Positions 23,423 through 35,172 of a DNA stretch of 64,000 nucleotides are shown here, piece after piece. Made by a program: the position numbers and the translations under genes. The notes under the pieces were generated by a model. The model was not told where the DNA came from. It did no database searches and saw only the letters and a program-made list of their open reading frames with translations. Numbering within the stretch: position 1 is the first letter of the stretch; every line of letters starts with the position of its first letter. Source of the DNA: Owenia fusiformis (lineage: Eukaryota > Annelida > Polychaeta > Sabellida > Oweniidae); NCBI GenBank assembly GCA_903813345.2, contig CAIIXF020000002.1, positions 13,414,150-13,478,149 on the forward strand. The letters are read 5' to 3'.

Positions 23423-24672
23423 GACTGCACCTGAAAGTACATTTAAGGAAAAGATCAGCGATGGTTCAATTAAAAAGAAAGAAACCCCGAAACTAAGCCC
23501 ACAATTTTAACATGAAAACCCAAAAGAAAAGACCCTTCAATCTACAACTGTAGCTAAAATGAACACAAGACTTCAGACCTTCAAAATTTAGATCTGGAGT
23601 AGTACTTGAAGTCAACTTTAAAATTGAATCATTACTGAGTAAGTACTGGTCAACGAAATACAATACAATACAAAATAAAACAATACAAAACTATACAAAA
23701 CTATACAATACAATACAATACAATACAATACTAAGCACTAGATCCATGATCTTGGTCATCTGGTTCGTTGGTTGTCTGGTTCGTTGCTTGTCTGGTTCGT
23801 TGGTTGTTTGGTTCGTTGGATGGAGTGTTGATTAGTTTGTTGATTAATTAGTTAGTTGGTTGGTTAGTTTTAACCTATTGGGTGGTCTGGTGGTTGTCTG
23901 GTTGGTTAGTTGGTTGGTTAGTAAGTAAGTTAGTTAATAGATTAAGCCTATTGGGTCATTGGTTGGTCGGTTGGATGTTCGGTAAGTTGGTTGGTTGGTT
24001 GTCTGGTTGTTGGACTTCCCCCCCCCCAAGAAAAACTGGAATAGTCCCGGGAGCAGCCCCCTGCTAATGGGATGCAACTGATTGCAAGAGATAAAAACTG
24101 GTCAAAAGCGACATCTACAGTAAGTCAACCTAGTCCCCTAATGGAGACAAATGTGATTTCAACAGGACTGTCTTTCTGCAGGAAAACTGAAAAACCACTG
24201 GGAGTCCCCCCCCCCCTGCTAATGGGATGCAACTGATTGCAATAGATAAAACTGGTCAAAATGCGACATCTACTGTAAGTCCTTGAAACTCAACCTAGTC
24301 CCCTAATGGAGACAAATGTGATTTCAACAGGACTGTCTTTCCGCAGGAAAACTGGAAGAGTACTGGGAGCCCCCCCCCCTGCTAATGGGATGCAATTGAT
24401 TGCAAGAAATAAAAACTGGTCAGAGCGACATGTACGGTAGGTCCTTGAAACTCAACCTAGTCCCCTAATGGAGACAAATGTGATTTCAACAGGACCGTCC
24501 TTCCGCACGAAAACTGGAATAGTACTGGGAGTTCCCCCCCTGCTAATGGGATGCAACTGATTGCAAGAGATGAAAACTGGTCAAAATTGAATCATTAATG
24601 AGTAAGTACTGGTCAACAAAATACAATACAATACAAAACAAATCAATACAAATCTATACAATACAATACAAT
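23423..24672. repeat. array unit 6, truncated (1250 bp)
   Basis: Normal through the fourth C-tract subrepeat. At about 24585 it jumps back to the segment that precedes the TACAA run (ATTGAATCATTAATGAGTAA), repeats a TACAA run and ends. No E2, E1 or E3 follow. Confidence 0.88.
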
Positions 24673-24995
24673 ATCTTCCAGTTTTGCACAAAGAGTGCAC
24701 TTATGTGCCTAGAAAAGACTTGTGAAAATAATGTTTTGAAAAGTGTATAAAAACAAGAAAATTCAGTGAAAAAATTCAGAAAATTTTACAATTTTTTCAC
24801 TAAATTTTCTCGTTTTTTATACATTTTACAAAACAAATCTTCTCACAAGGCTTTTCTAGGTTCATTAGTGCACTCTTTGTGCAAACCTGGAAAATGTAGA
24901 CACTGTGAGGAAGGAGTTATTTTTGTTTGAAAAATAACATGCGACTCAATTGAGGAATGCAGAAAATTTCCCAATATGCACCCTGGCCTTAGGTT
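24673..24995. repeat. dispersed palindromic repeat, copy 1
   Basis: CTTCCAGTTTTGCAC..GCCTAGAAAAGAC..TATAAAAACAAGAAAATTCA faces its inverted partner ending GGAAAATGTAGACACTG at about 24904. A shared flank (GAAAAATAACATGCGACTCA..CCTGGCCTTA) extends to about 24995. The second copy at 52660-52985 starts one arm-length earlier, so this copy lost its outer left end where the tandem array now abuts. Confidence 0.75.
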
Positions 24996-26534
24996 ATTCT
25001 TTCCAAACAACATTTTTGCCCGTGCTATTTTCTGGAACAAAATAAATAAAGTATGAAGACGTGTGTGTATTGCCCTGCTTTTTTTTTAGGAAAGTAGCAT
25101 CAGATTGTCTTCGCTAAGTAAACATAGTATAAACCGACTATAAGTGGTCAATGGAAATCCAGTATTATTGAGAAGCTTGGAGTAGAGATTTAGAAAATTG
25201 TAAAGGTGGTCATTTTGAATGATTTTTCTTTAGATTTCAGCATTTCATGGAGTTGCCAATTACCTGCTACCAGGTTTACTAAAAAAATACATTGCAAGGA
25301 TACTTTCCTGAAAAAAGCAAGAATTTACACACATGCTTTCATACTTTATTTTGTACCAGGAAATAACATGGGCAGGTACAGTGTAGCGTTCTTTCCAAGA
25401 TGATGTATGGAAAGAATAACGTAGCCATAGGAAATATCCATACCGTTGTCGTGGTCCTGCATGACACTATCATTCGTACCTTGTAGTTTGTGTTTTACCT
25501 ATTGCTTAGTTTTCTTCGTCTGGAAGCACTGCATGCTTTTAGCCACTTGTTATAGTTTATAACTTTTGTTTAGTCCCATACTGGTACTTTTCCCTCATAC
25601 TTTGTTTTTCCACTTCTTACAATGTGGCTATGGTTGTCCAATTATGAAATCATCCAGATCGAGCATATGCTGGCATAATAATCCGGACTTTGCTTATTCA
25701 TTTCGTCTACAACAACGGCAATTTTTATGATATACTGTGTTATTTTCGTTTTTACGTATCGGCATTTTTCAACTTCGAAAATTCCTTTGTTCTTATTTGT
25801 ATAATGAATGCTCATAGGGTTCTAACCACGTGATCAGACGTTAGGTGGTCTGTTGAGATTGACCAATGAACACCGCCGCGCGAGAAATTGCTGTAATCGA
25901 AGGCATCAGTTTTAAGCGTCTGGTATCAGTTCAAAATATATCTTATTTCCCAAATGGTTTCCCAATCATGTTCGAATTTCACGACGCTAGACATAAAATG
26001 CATGTAAGTGTGAATATTGTGTTCTATTTATACAACGATTCAAACACATGAACATAAACATTAAAATAACATGAACATAGCTAACCGTTTGTCTATTTTA
26101 GTTAACGGCACATTTCATTTGATGTGAATAACTTTAAAGGTTGTATGTAACTCTCAAAGTGTTTCTGACACCTTTTCAAAGCCTTAATTTAAGATGTTGC
26201 AGTGATGTATAATACTTTTCATGGCTTATACATTCAGAGTGGATATTCATCTTTCATTCAATATGATGAAAATGTAAATTTATAAAATATTGACGGAGTG
26301 GCGATGGGAGTTGTTACAACGACCCCTACTTTTAGCATTTTTCAGAAAGTTTCGTCCAGTATATTTAACGAGGGCCCATCTTAAATCAAATAACATTGCC
26401 GATTTTGGGCTTATAAGCACAATGATACGCTCCTTCGGTCAATATCATATTTCCCTCGGTCAATATCATATTACCCTGGAATAAAATTCATATCGAAAAT
26501 CAAGCATGAAATAACCTATATTTATACCCTAGTT
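24996..26534. other. mostly featureless stretch
   Basis: Apart from a weak exon candidate at 25866, nothing is recognised. Confidence 0.5.
25866..26003 (+). CDS. possible first exon, unknown product
   Basis: ATG opens a 46-codon frame (MNTAAREIAVIEGISFKR..) ending exactly at CAT/GTAAGT, a strong donor. It is preceded by a CACGTG E-box (25829) and a CCAAT motif (25862). There is no recognisable domain and no acceptor or second exon could be linked. The frame is short enough to arise by chance. Confidence 0.22.
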
Positions 26535-26673
26535 ATGCCTTGGCACATTTGCTTCGATTTTCACTACGGCGCACGGCCGATTGAGTATTTTGTTCAGAAT
26601 TGAACAATATTGAACAAAACACTCAACCAGGCGGACGCCGGCCGATGGATCGGAGCAAGTGTGACCCAGGCAT
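26535..26673. mobile_element. short palindromic MITE, copy 3 (longest)
   Basis: ATGCCTTGGCACATTTGCTT at the left matches the reverse complement of GGAGCAAGTGTGACCCAGGC at the right. The CpG-rich centre includes CGGCCGATTGAG and GGCGGACGCCGGCCG around TTGAACAATATTGAACAA. It is the full-length relative of 7992-8095 and 9491-9559. Confidence 0.75.
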
Positions 26674-26691
26674 TGGGGTTCATTTGGTATA

Positions 26692-27174
26692 TAACACCCC
26701 AGTCACATTTGTCGTACGGAGGGCGTGCGTCGACCGCAGATCAATTAAATCAGTGTATTTCTGTGGCGAGCGTAGGAAAACTATGCTCGCCTTGCGGCCT
26801 CCGTACGGCGTATCCAGTTTTTTACAGGCCGCAGGATCGCCGTAGAAATTATAACTCGGAGTTATAATATTTGTTCATTTCTGAGGTCCCCGTAGGAATC
26901 AACTGGCTCAACAAGATTGAATCAATTGTCAATGTTTCACGATCACTTTTCATTTGATATTACATCCTATTACAATTTATAAATTGTCCTGATGTAAATC
27001 AAATGAAAAAGTATTATTTATCAACAGAAATTTAAAATTCACCGTGCGGCTGCCGTGGGAAAAGTGACTGCAAAAGTATGAGAGCGCAGAAATTCTACGG
27101 CGAGCGTAGAAAAGCTACTGGCCGCAGAAATGATAGACCGCACGTCGGCCGTGGGAAATGTGACTGGGGTGTTA
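26692..27174. mobile_element. CpG-rich TIR element, 483 bp
   Basis: TAACACCCCAGTCACATTT at the left is perfectly inverted as AAATGTGACTGGGGTGTTA at the right, with weaker inverted similarity further in (CGTACGGAGGGCGTGCG against CGCACGTCGGCCGTGGG). TA borders fit a Tc1/mariner-type duplication. CpG-dense hairpins sit in otherwise AT-rich DNA. No transposase. Confidence 0.75.
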
Positions 27175-27530
27175 CACCCAAGTTTTCTACGCATTTTTGT
27201 GTCAATTTTACTGTAGTTTAGGCACAATATATAAAATTGTAAGTTTAATTATTTTTTAAATGTAGAAACTTATAAAAGTCATTTAAAAAACAAATTATTT
27301 AAAAAAACATAGCAGCCATCTTGAAAAAATGTTGGTTGCGATTTTTATTGTATCTGAAAATGTAGTGGAGCTATATGAGTTTACTCATAAGCATAATTGA
27401 TACACTTTCTAATGACATTTCGGCTAGTGAATGGCGGCCATTTTGAAATGTTATATGTATTTCGAAAAACAGTTAAGATCTGCACTTTTAACCTATACCG
27501 TTTCTGTAACTTAATATCGCATACATAGTA
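27175..27530. other. AT-rich spacer
   Basis: No feature is recognised. Confidence 0.5.
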
Positions 27531-28111
27531 CAGGGTTACTCAAAAAACACCGACCGACTTGAATTTTGAATAACTCTTTCAACAGTTAAGGAATCTTCAT
27601 GATTGTTTATGTGTCCGCGGTAAAACGATTGTCATGCTTACGTAGCATCAACAACTTTGAAATAAGGAGATATTTCATTTTCCGTGTAGGCATGTTTTGA
27701 CACAAAATCACTCATAACTGTAAATTAGAAAATATGTCTCTTAAAATTTACCCAATAAGCGAGTCAATTAATCTAAGACAAAATTATTCAAGAAAAGTTG
27801 GTACATATTACAAAAATTCCATTGACATATATCTCATTTATTCTGTAAATTAGTGAAAGCTAACGACTCAAATAATCGAAAAACGGAAATACCGATTTCA
27901 GAGATTTGTATTTTTGAACATTTTTTGATAATTTCACCGAGAGCATGCCTTGACGTAACGTGATATCTCTAAATCTGAAGGTTTGGTGCCATTTAAGTAC
28001 AACAATCTTTTCTCATTGAGCACTCTATCTACACAAAAATCACTAAGATTCTTTAATTATTGAGAAAGTTCTTCCAAAATTAGAAGGTGGTGTTTTTGTG
28101 TCAACCTATAT
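27531..28111. mobile_element. degenerate mariner-like element
   Basis: CAGGGTTACTCAAAAAACAC after a TA at the left pairs imperfectly with GGTGGTGTTTTTGTGTCAAC followed by CTATA at the right. The first 70 bp resemble the terminus at 3878. No ORF. Confidence 0.5.
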
Positions 28112-28939
28112 AAACTTCGATGAACAAAGCAGGTTAAATACAGTATATACCAAAGTGTTTACAATACTGTATATTACCTCACTTTCATCCGAAATATAAA
28201 ATCTGAATTTTCATCATTTCTTATTTTGATATCACCTTCATCATATATAAGAGGTATGATTCCACAGGGGAGGAATATATATTACCCATGATAATCGACC
28301 CCTGCCAGTAACTTGCAAAACAAAAACACATTTTGGCATTCTCGTGAGTACTCAATGGGCGAAGTAAAATTAATTTTTTGCGCCACTTGTAGGCATTTTT
28401 CATACATAAAACCAACAAAGGTCGATGCCAACGTATGCCTTACACTGGTCTACCAGAGCCCGACTGTAGGTTCATTCCTAATTCTAACCAGACAACAAAG
28501 GCCTCTACAATGCAATTTCTTGATTCGGTATGCGCAAACACCATTGTTGTAAAATCCATTTTGAGTAGAATCGCTAGTGTGTGACTGTGTGTATGATACT
28601 AAAAATAAAAAATAAGAATTCCAAAGTATACTCTCTAAATCGGCTGAGGTAGGTAAGAATGTAAAAATGAAGATCATTGTGACTCTCTTTGATTTAAAAT
28701 TTAATCATATTTCTTTTTTCTAGAACTGTTCAAACTACGTAAAAGTAAAGATTTCAAAAGTGTCTCAAATAATGGACTCGTTTCGCTTTATGCAACCTGA
28801 AATTCGGACTATTTTTCTGATTTTTTAAATTAGATGCATTAGTCAGATCACAACTAAGTAATTATATATTATATTATGGTTAAAATCGTCTTATGCTTGA
28901 AGATTCTTTCGGACAGTTTGTTTGTGTTTGTTTTGTCAG
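28112..28939. other. AT-rich stretch without a convincing gene
   Basis: Two overlapping antiparallel frames near 28313-28677 have no domain and poor context. Nothing is supported. Confidence 0.5.
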
Positions 28940-29160
28940 GTCGTAACTTTTTGTTAAACGAGTTCAACGGATCCGGATCTTCACACAACATATTGGCTCC
29001 GAATATGCAAAATAGGAAGTGTAATAAACGAGGCATGTGGGGCGTCATTCTGGAACACAACGATTTCGCTAAGAATAACAATCCCCCAAGAGACATCCCT
29101 GATTTGGCTCCGAATATACAGGTCGTTAAACGAAAGAATTCTGGAGCATGTAAAGTGTAA
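28940..29160 (+). CDS. possible terminal exon, dibasic-rich peptide
   Basis: A pyrimidine-rich acceptor (TTTGTTTTGTCAG) at 28927-28939 precedes an open frame that ends in TAA at 29158-29160 (about 73 residues). GC content and codon variety are higher than in the flanks. The peptide contains NKR and VKRK basic sites and the near-repeat LAPNMQ / LAPNIQ. If real it could be the C-terminal exon of a processed secreted precursor, but the family is unknown and no upstream exon with a signal peptide was identified. Chance remains possible. Confidence 0.35.
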
Positions 29161-30544
29161 ACGAATGATGTATTGGAGAGATCAGATATTATGGTAAAAT
29201 ATGATTCTTGTGATACTGATCAACAACCAGGCTACTGCCCCTAATAATGCGTATTTTTTAATGTTACCTTTTCTTCTCATTACATGTTTTTATGACATTA
29301 ATTGTGATCGTAGAGAGGCAATAGATGGTTTGTACTGACCTACCCTTTGCATTCGTTTGACTTCACTTCTTAAAAGAGAGCTTCGTCTTCGTAGTTTAAC
29401 TAGACTCTGCGCGCAGTGCAGCTAGTGATTTTAAAATACTAGAATGGTAATTTGGTCATAACTTTTATATTCCTCATCCAATTTACCTCAACATTTGCCG
29501 AATGTCATTTATGACGTAACAATATCTTGTGACGTCACCAACGCATACCTGCCATCTTGGATGCCCAAGAAATAGAAAATGTGTGAACTCAAAAAGACAA
29601 ACAAAAACAGAACCTTAGGCCCTTTTTATCTTTTTGGAAATCCAAACTGTCTATGAACAAAAAAGTTTTTACATAGGCCCCTACCATTATTTAAAGGGTT
29701 CCGATTAGATTGGATCAGTCCATTTTTAAGAAATAAGGCCGGGGAGTTCTGTAAAATCCAGTTTATTGAAATTGTCTTTGAGATAAAGTAATCCGTTTAT
29801 AATGATTTTGAAACTGTTATCCAAAGAGTGATTGCGTTCAAAGAATACATGTACAACAGTCAATATAAATCCTTGTATTAGAAACCGGTAGGCCTAAGTT
29901 CAAAAATGGCTAATAATTTACATTCTATTCGTCCATAATAGTCGGAATTTCGTATTTCAAACGCCCCAGAACGCTTCAAATGCTATATCATTTTCTTTTT
30001 CACTTTCTTTTTTTCTTGGGGGACCTCCCCCGAACCCCCCTCAAAGCACGTCTATTTCGCTTACTCGCGGCGTACACTCACAAAATACCCACGCTACGCC
30101 ACTGCAATAGCTCGGGAAAGGTAAAATGACTCCCAAATTTCTTCTATGGTCTTTATTCAACCTTTAAATGCAATTCCGCGCTATTCCTATCCTCCAGTGT
30201 TGATAGCCTGATTTATGTTGTGTAAATCTGGATCAAAATGTTACAATAGTATTAATAACCCTTCTTATAAAGGCAATTTAATCAAGGTTCGAAAACTCCC
30301 AAAAGTATAACCCTAACACTATTTCATCATCAGTAGGCTACGTCATAAACTCGATGATATAATCGGATGTCAACAGATTTTACTCAAGTAATGTTCTGAT
30401 TCTTAGATCCTTTACTCAATATGTTTTCGGATCTTTATAATATTACTCGTCGATCTCCAATAACATCGGGTCTTTTAGAACAAAGTTAAAGTGAAGATTT
30501 TGCTGTTCAAAAGTGCTATTTTGACCTAATATTTTGACACTTAG
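29161..30544. other. gene-free stretch
   Basis: No gene is recognised. A hAT-type end lies at 30091-30104, preceded by a C-rich segment (GGGGGACCTCCCCCGAACCC) often seen near such ends. Confidence 0.5.
30091..30104 (-). mobile_element. hAT-like terminus, single end
   Basis: ACGCTACGCCACTG is the reverse complement of a CAGTGGCGTAGC-type end. No partner was seen to the left. Confidence 0.35.
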
Positions 30545-31735
30545 TATATCATTTTAGAAAATTAAAAACAAAAAGAACTAATTTTAATTTTAAGCTAGGT
30601 GATGTAAGTGTTAATATGATCGATCAATACAGATACCTTGGTGTTATATTTAATGAAAATTGTAAGTTTGAAGAAGCTGTAAAAATGCTATCTGACTCAG
30701 CAGGTAGAGCTCTAGGTGCTCTAATTAATAAGTGCAAGTTTAATAGAGACATAGGATTTAATACTTTTACAAAATTATTTAAAGCTTATGTATTGCCAGT
30801 GCTACATTATGGAGTCGGAGTATGGGGAGCACATGATTATTTAAAATATTGTAATTTAATTTATGATAGAGCACAAAGGTATTATGCAGGAGTACACAAA
30901 TTTGTGCCTTTACATGCTTTGCATGGAGATTTTGGGTGGACACCTTTAATTTTAGAACAGCAAATTGAATTAGTTCGATTATTTAACCGCCTATCATGGC
31001 TGGAAGATGGGAGACTGACAAAGAAAATATTTTTATGGGACATTAAATGTAAGAGTAAATGGTCTCAAACTGTAAAAAGCATTTTAGAGAAATGTAATCT
31101 TACTGAACATTTCAATGATATGACATATTGTGATACAAAAATTGTGCTAAAAAATCGTATGGATGATTATAAAAATAGATGGCCAGATATGGTTAGTTCA
31201 AAACCAAAGTTAAGGACTTATGCAACTTTTAAAAATAATTATGAAACTGAAAAGTATTTGACATTGAATTTAAGTAAATATGAACGGTCACTTTTAGCAC
31301 AATTGCGTATGGGTATTTTACCATTAAGAATAGAATAACGGGTCGTTTTAAGAATGAAAAACTAGAAGAAAGATTATGCTGTTTATGTGAACAAAATTGT
31401 GTGGAAGATGAGATCCATTTTGTGTTTCATTGCCATTTTTATAATGAAATTAGACAGAGGTATTTTATTGATAACAATTTTAAATGTATTGACACAAATG
31501 TAGAAAAGTTAAAGTACCTGTTTGGGAAAATGACAAGACAATTTGCTCATTTTGTAAGGGAGTGCTTTGTCAAAAGACGTAACCATATGTATAACACAGA
31601 TTGATATTTATTTCACTAATTGTATAATTTAAAATGTTTAAACTTGTTAAGTGGTTGATAAGCCCAGGTGGGCTGGGTTGATTTGTGTAACCTACCACTA
31701 TAAAGAACAATAAACTTATCTTATCTTATCTTATA
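30545..31735 (+). pseudogene. 5'-truncated non-LTR retrotransposon, ORF2 C-terminus
   Basis: The frame at 30550-31338 encodes the end of a reverse transcriptase and the following domain: YRYLGVIFNENCKFEEA, then SDSAGRALGALI, YVLPVLHYGVGVWGA and FGWTPLILEQQ. After YERSLLAQLRMGILPLRIE a 1-2-base shift at about 31337 breaks the frame. The product continues as TGRFKNEKLEERLCCLCEQN, then EDEIHFVFHCHFY, a C..C..H..C element typical of the 3' end of CR1/L2-like LINE proteins. The 3' end carries AATAAAC followed by a (TTATC)n tail at 31709-31735. The palm domain and endonuclease are absent. A related copy lies on the minus strand at 45190-49470. Confidence 0.85.
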
Positions 31736-33396
31736 TCATGCATATTCACATCCATTTACCGACCCAAATATGTCTTATGTATGGCTCATTATCAATTAAA
31801 GCGAGTATGAATGAGAAAAACAAATCGAAAACCATTATACGTTTAACTGATCTCTCAATTTGGACATAAAAATATATTTAAACTATAATTCTAGGCCAAT
31901 TCCGCCTGCTAGAACATCTTAGTAACAATTCTAACTGTCCAAGGAAATTGATAGTGACATTATATTACCCTTTTTGTCCATTTTACTACGAGATGTACCG
32001 TACCAAACATTGGACTGGCGGTATATGCATGTCTTACTCGGCGGTAGGCCTAGGTTGTATATACGCGGGTAGACTTTCCCCCCGTGCTTATAGGGCGACC
32101 CTAGTATACTGCAATACAGTATACAAAAATACATAGTGCACCCTAAGTTGCAATACAGTCAAAGGCAAACATAAAGAGTTCAATGCCGAACAACAGTCAA
32201 ATGCAATTTGAGTACATCCGATGCTGCAATACATTAAAAGATACCTATAGCAATGTAAGTTACAATACTGTCAAAGACATGACGTATAATACGGCAGTAT
32301 AAAGAAGAAGTTCAAAGACATGCAACAGTACAATGAGCATGAAGAGTATAGCTCACGCTACAGAAGTGTATGGCATATACTATCGGATGACCCTGTCAAT
32401 GTACCTAATTGTGATTAAACATGAAAATGTTGGTTGTCATACGAATAAGCCAATGTTTTAATGAATTTTAGCATTGCACCAATTGAAAATTGGTCCAAAT
32501 TCTAAAAAATATCATGGAAAATGATATAAATGACGTAACTGTGTAAATCAAAGCTATTTTTGGAGAAAACTTGTCACTGAATTCAAATATGCTATCAAAA
32601 AATAAAGAAAAGTAAGTCATTACAGGTAAAAAGTGCAAATCTCTTAAAATCTCATGAAAAAACGATAATTAGCGAGATTTCAAAGCTATTTAGAAACTCC
32701 TCTATTATCTTAATTCATACCAATGACCGCACTAATGTCCTTGGATGGAGAAAACATTAAATAACGTTAAATCAATGAGTCTGCATATTGGATGAGCGAT
32801 AATTGATTCGTTTTAACACCTTTAGGTATTGCAAAATGTGATGATCCCCGGGGGGTTCATTATTCAGTCTTCTCAGATCGGTGTAATTCAATTTTCCAGC
32901 AAATAGATTGTGTTCTTTGATTACTGAGGATCAGCTCTTTGAAGAGGATTTTACACTGATCGTGTCGCACTTCAAACATTGGGAGATAGTAATTGATCGA
33001 GGGAATTGAGCGGGGAATTGAGAAGTGATGATCCTTCAATATCGTGCACAGATTCATGAGTTGTCATTAATAATGGTTCTGGCTACGTGTGTGCACCGCT
33101 GACACGTCTTGAGCTTATTCAGCTGATACGACAGTGATACGATAATATTGGTCAGATAACTTAATGATGTCACTAGAGGAGAAACCTGTGTATAGCAGAT
33201 TATTTACATCGATGTCTAAAAAATCGGATAAGAAGGATTTATCTATCTCAGAGTGAATACAGAAGTACAGGGTATCTGAAGAGGTTGAACATAACTATTT
33301 TCAAAGTCCAAGCTCATTATGTCTGATAAAAACATGTGGTGACGGTTATTTCTACATATGCATTTGAAATCAATGTTTGATCGAGCCTATAGAATC
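31736..33396. other. upstream region of the olfactomedin gene, no gene
   Basis: 32100-32370 has irregular reiterations of CAATAC(A/T)GTCAAAG-type words, too degenerate to define a unit. Nothing else is seen. Confidence 0.45.
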
Positions 33397-33404
33397 TATA
33401 TAAG
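33397..33404 (+). promoter_or_regulatory. TATA box candidate for the olfactomedin gene
   Basis: TATATAAG lies 178 bp upstream of the ATG at 33582, implying transcription from about 33430. It is placed by motif only. Confidence 0.4.
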
Positions 33405-33581
33405 CATAAACGTTGATAAAAGATTATATGACAAGGATAATGTTATGATTTAGAAGTAAAGTCTACTCGAAATGATGGCATATTTGAGGAGCGTTCCGTG
33501 ATGAAACTCAATTTACCACAATATCAAATAATCACGAGATAATATCTCAGTAAATCTGAACGCAGCCTGGTCATAACAAAG

Positions 33582-35172
33582 ATGGATTTAGCTATCGTTC
33601 ATATACTGTTTCTTTTTACTCATCTTGTCGTTGTAAGGGCGGACGAACACCCCGCGGACGAGGAACGCGTCTACAGCTTTGTGGTACCTGAGAATGACCG
33701 AGTATACGTGGCGTTTACAGATAAGGATGACGCTAAACGCATGGAGAATGCCCAGAGACAGTTACTCGAGATGCAGCACAAGGTTCTACACGAAATCCTT
33801 ATGAAGGAGAACATTTCAAACACCGTCATGTCACTTCTAGAGCGAGTTGTAAAGCTGGAAACGTCAGGGAATATTAACAAAGACATAGAAATCAAGTATG
33901 CAGAAATTGAACAAAAGGTTGACGATCTCACATATCAAGTTGTTGACAAAAATACGGAAATAAAAGCGTTGAAAAATCGTAATCGCATGTTGGAGAACAG
34001 AGTTCGGGCCCTGGAGAACAAGTACGCCGACCAGGTCCAATTATTCCAGTCTCTTTCGATGGAGATTGCACGTGAAAAAGCGAATGCCGTAACGCAGAAT
34101 GCGAACATAGAGAGACAGCAATTAGACATGCTAAAAATGCGAACGGATCTTGACCAAATCATAACTTATACGCAAAGTGTGAACACTACTTTGAACTTGG
34201 TCTTAACCGACACGAACTGGCATAAGAAAATCAGTTCTTACAAACTAATCGAAAAGAGAATTAGTGAAGTAGAGAAAAGTGCAAAGGGTCTGCTAGGGAA
34301 GATAACATCTATTGAACATGAAAGAGGGAGCTTCATCACACGCAACGAGCATTCGGATCATTTGTCGAAAACACAATTATTAGATGGTGATTTGGGGAAG
34401 TTGAAAGAAGCGTTGAAACACCATGTTAAACATTTGAAACGACTGAATGCCACTATGAACAGTATCACCTCTAAATTTGATGATGGGTTCGAAAAAGAAA
34501 ATGAAAAGGTCTTGAACGAATTACGCGCAAGTTTGCACAATCTTTCGTCTATTTGGAGCGCTGTTGAGAATGGTCCTCCTATGGGTGGCCCCTCGTCTGA
34601 TTCACATACAGGAAGTGATTCCGGCAAAACTGAAAAATCGGAAATATCAACCCGTAAAGCAGGACACGACTCAGTGTTTGGTAAAGATAAAAACAATCCT
34701 GGTGAAATAACAAGCTCCATTGAGAAACATAACACTAGACCTGAGGTGGAATATGAAGATGCATTTGAAAGAGAAGATTCCCATGATCTTCCAACGACTA
34801 AAGCTACAGCAGACGATACTATAGATGATGCAAACAAAACAGATGAATCCAAAACAAAAATAGTCGATAAAACGAGTAAAAATGAAACGCCGTTGATAGA
34901 TTACGAGCGTCTAGATGACGATAGAAAGCTTCATGAAGAATCTGGAATCAAATCAGACGACAGAATGAACGAAGTTGAACAAGCTCCCGATGTCCCAATA
35001 ACCGTTACGCATGGTGTGCCAGTGCGTAGTTCTACAGATATATCTGACAAATCGACAATTCCAGAAAATAGGAATATTAATGTCGATGAGAGCACCACGC
35101 TATTTTCAGTTGAAGTGAATTCTTTAGATAATGCAAGGGAAAATGATCCTGTGTCGCAAATAGAAGATAAAG
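33582..35172 (+). CDS. olfactomedin-domain secreted protein, first coding exon
   Basis: It encodes residues 1-530 and the first base of codon 531. MDLAIVHILFLFTHLVVVRA is a clear signal peptide. Residues ~50-330 are rich in heptad-like Leu/Ile/Val with charged positions and should form long coiled coils (for instance around KNRNRMLENRVRALENK), typical of oligomerising olfactomedin proteins. Residues ~335-530 are acidic and rich in Ser, Thr, Asp and Glu, a probably disordered linker. Several N-glycosylation sequons occur (NIS, NTT, NAT, NLS, NKT, NET). The exon ends GATAAAG/GTAAAG, phase 1; read-through would stop four codons later. The olfactomedin domain lies on the exon at 41240, and G plus AA forms its joining codon. 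The predicted chain of about 788 residues is longer than the ~500 of many family members. It is likely an extracellular adhesion or matrix protein; the specific function is not inferable. Confidence 0.88.

Larger units (their letters stand above)
9900..24672. repeat. ~14.8-kb tandem array of 2.6-2.7-kb units
   Basis: The junction string GACTGCACCTGAAAGTACAT occurs at 10118, 12685, 15375, 17992, 20686 and 23423, giving periods of 2567, 2690, 2617, 2694 and 2737 bp. Units are about 95% or more alike by eye, in intron-like and exon-like parts alike. Left to right each unit has: TACAA microsatellite, GGTT tract, C-tract subrepeats, an AT-rich spacer (ACTTTACATAAAACTTT type), then minus-strand exon-like blocks E2, E1 and E3. 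The first unit begins with a diverged partial copy near 9900. The last unit stops at 24672. Confidence 0.92.

Noticed and set aside
26610-26867. Overlapping 81-85-codon frames at 26600-26867
   Set aside because: They span a palindromic MITE and the left part of a TIR element; openness comes from CpG-rich repeat sequence.
30281-30300. GGTTCGAA as a tRNA B box
   Set aside because: No A box or cloverleaf could be built around it.
34358-34852. 164-codon minus-strand frame opposite the olfactomedin first exon
   Set aside because: Mirror of a real coding exon; no domain, and the plus strand has a signal peptide and coiled coil.
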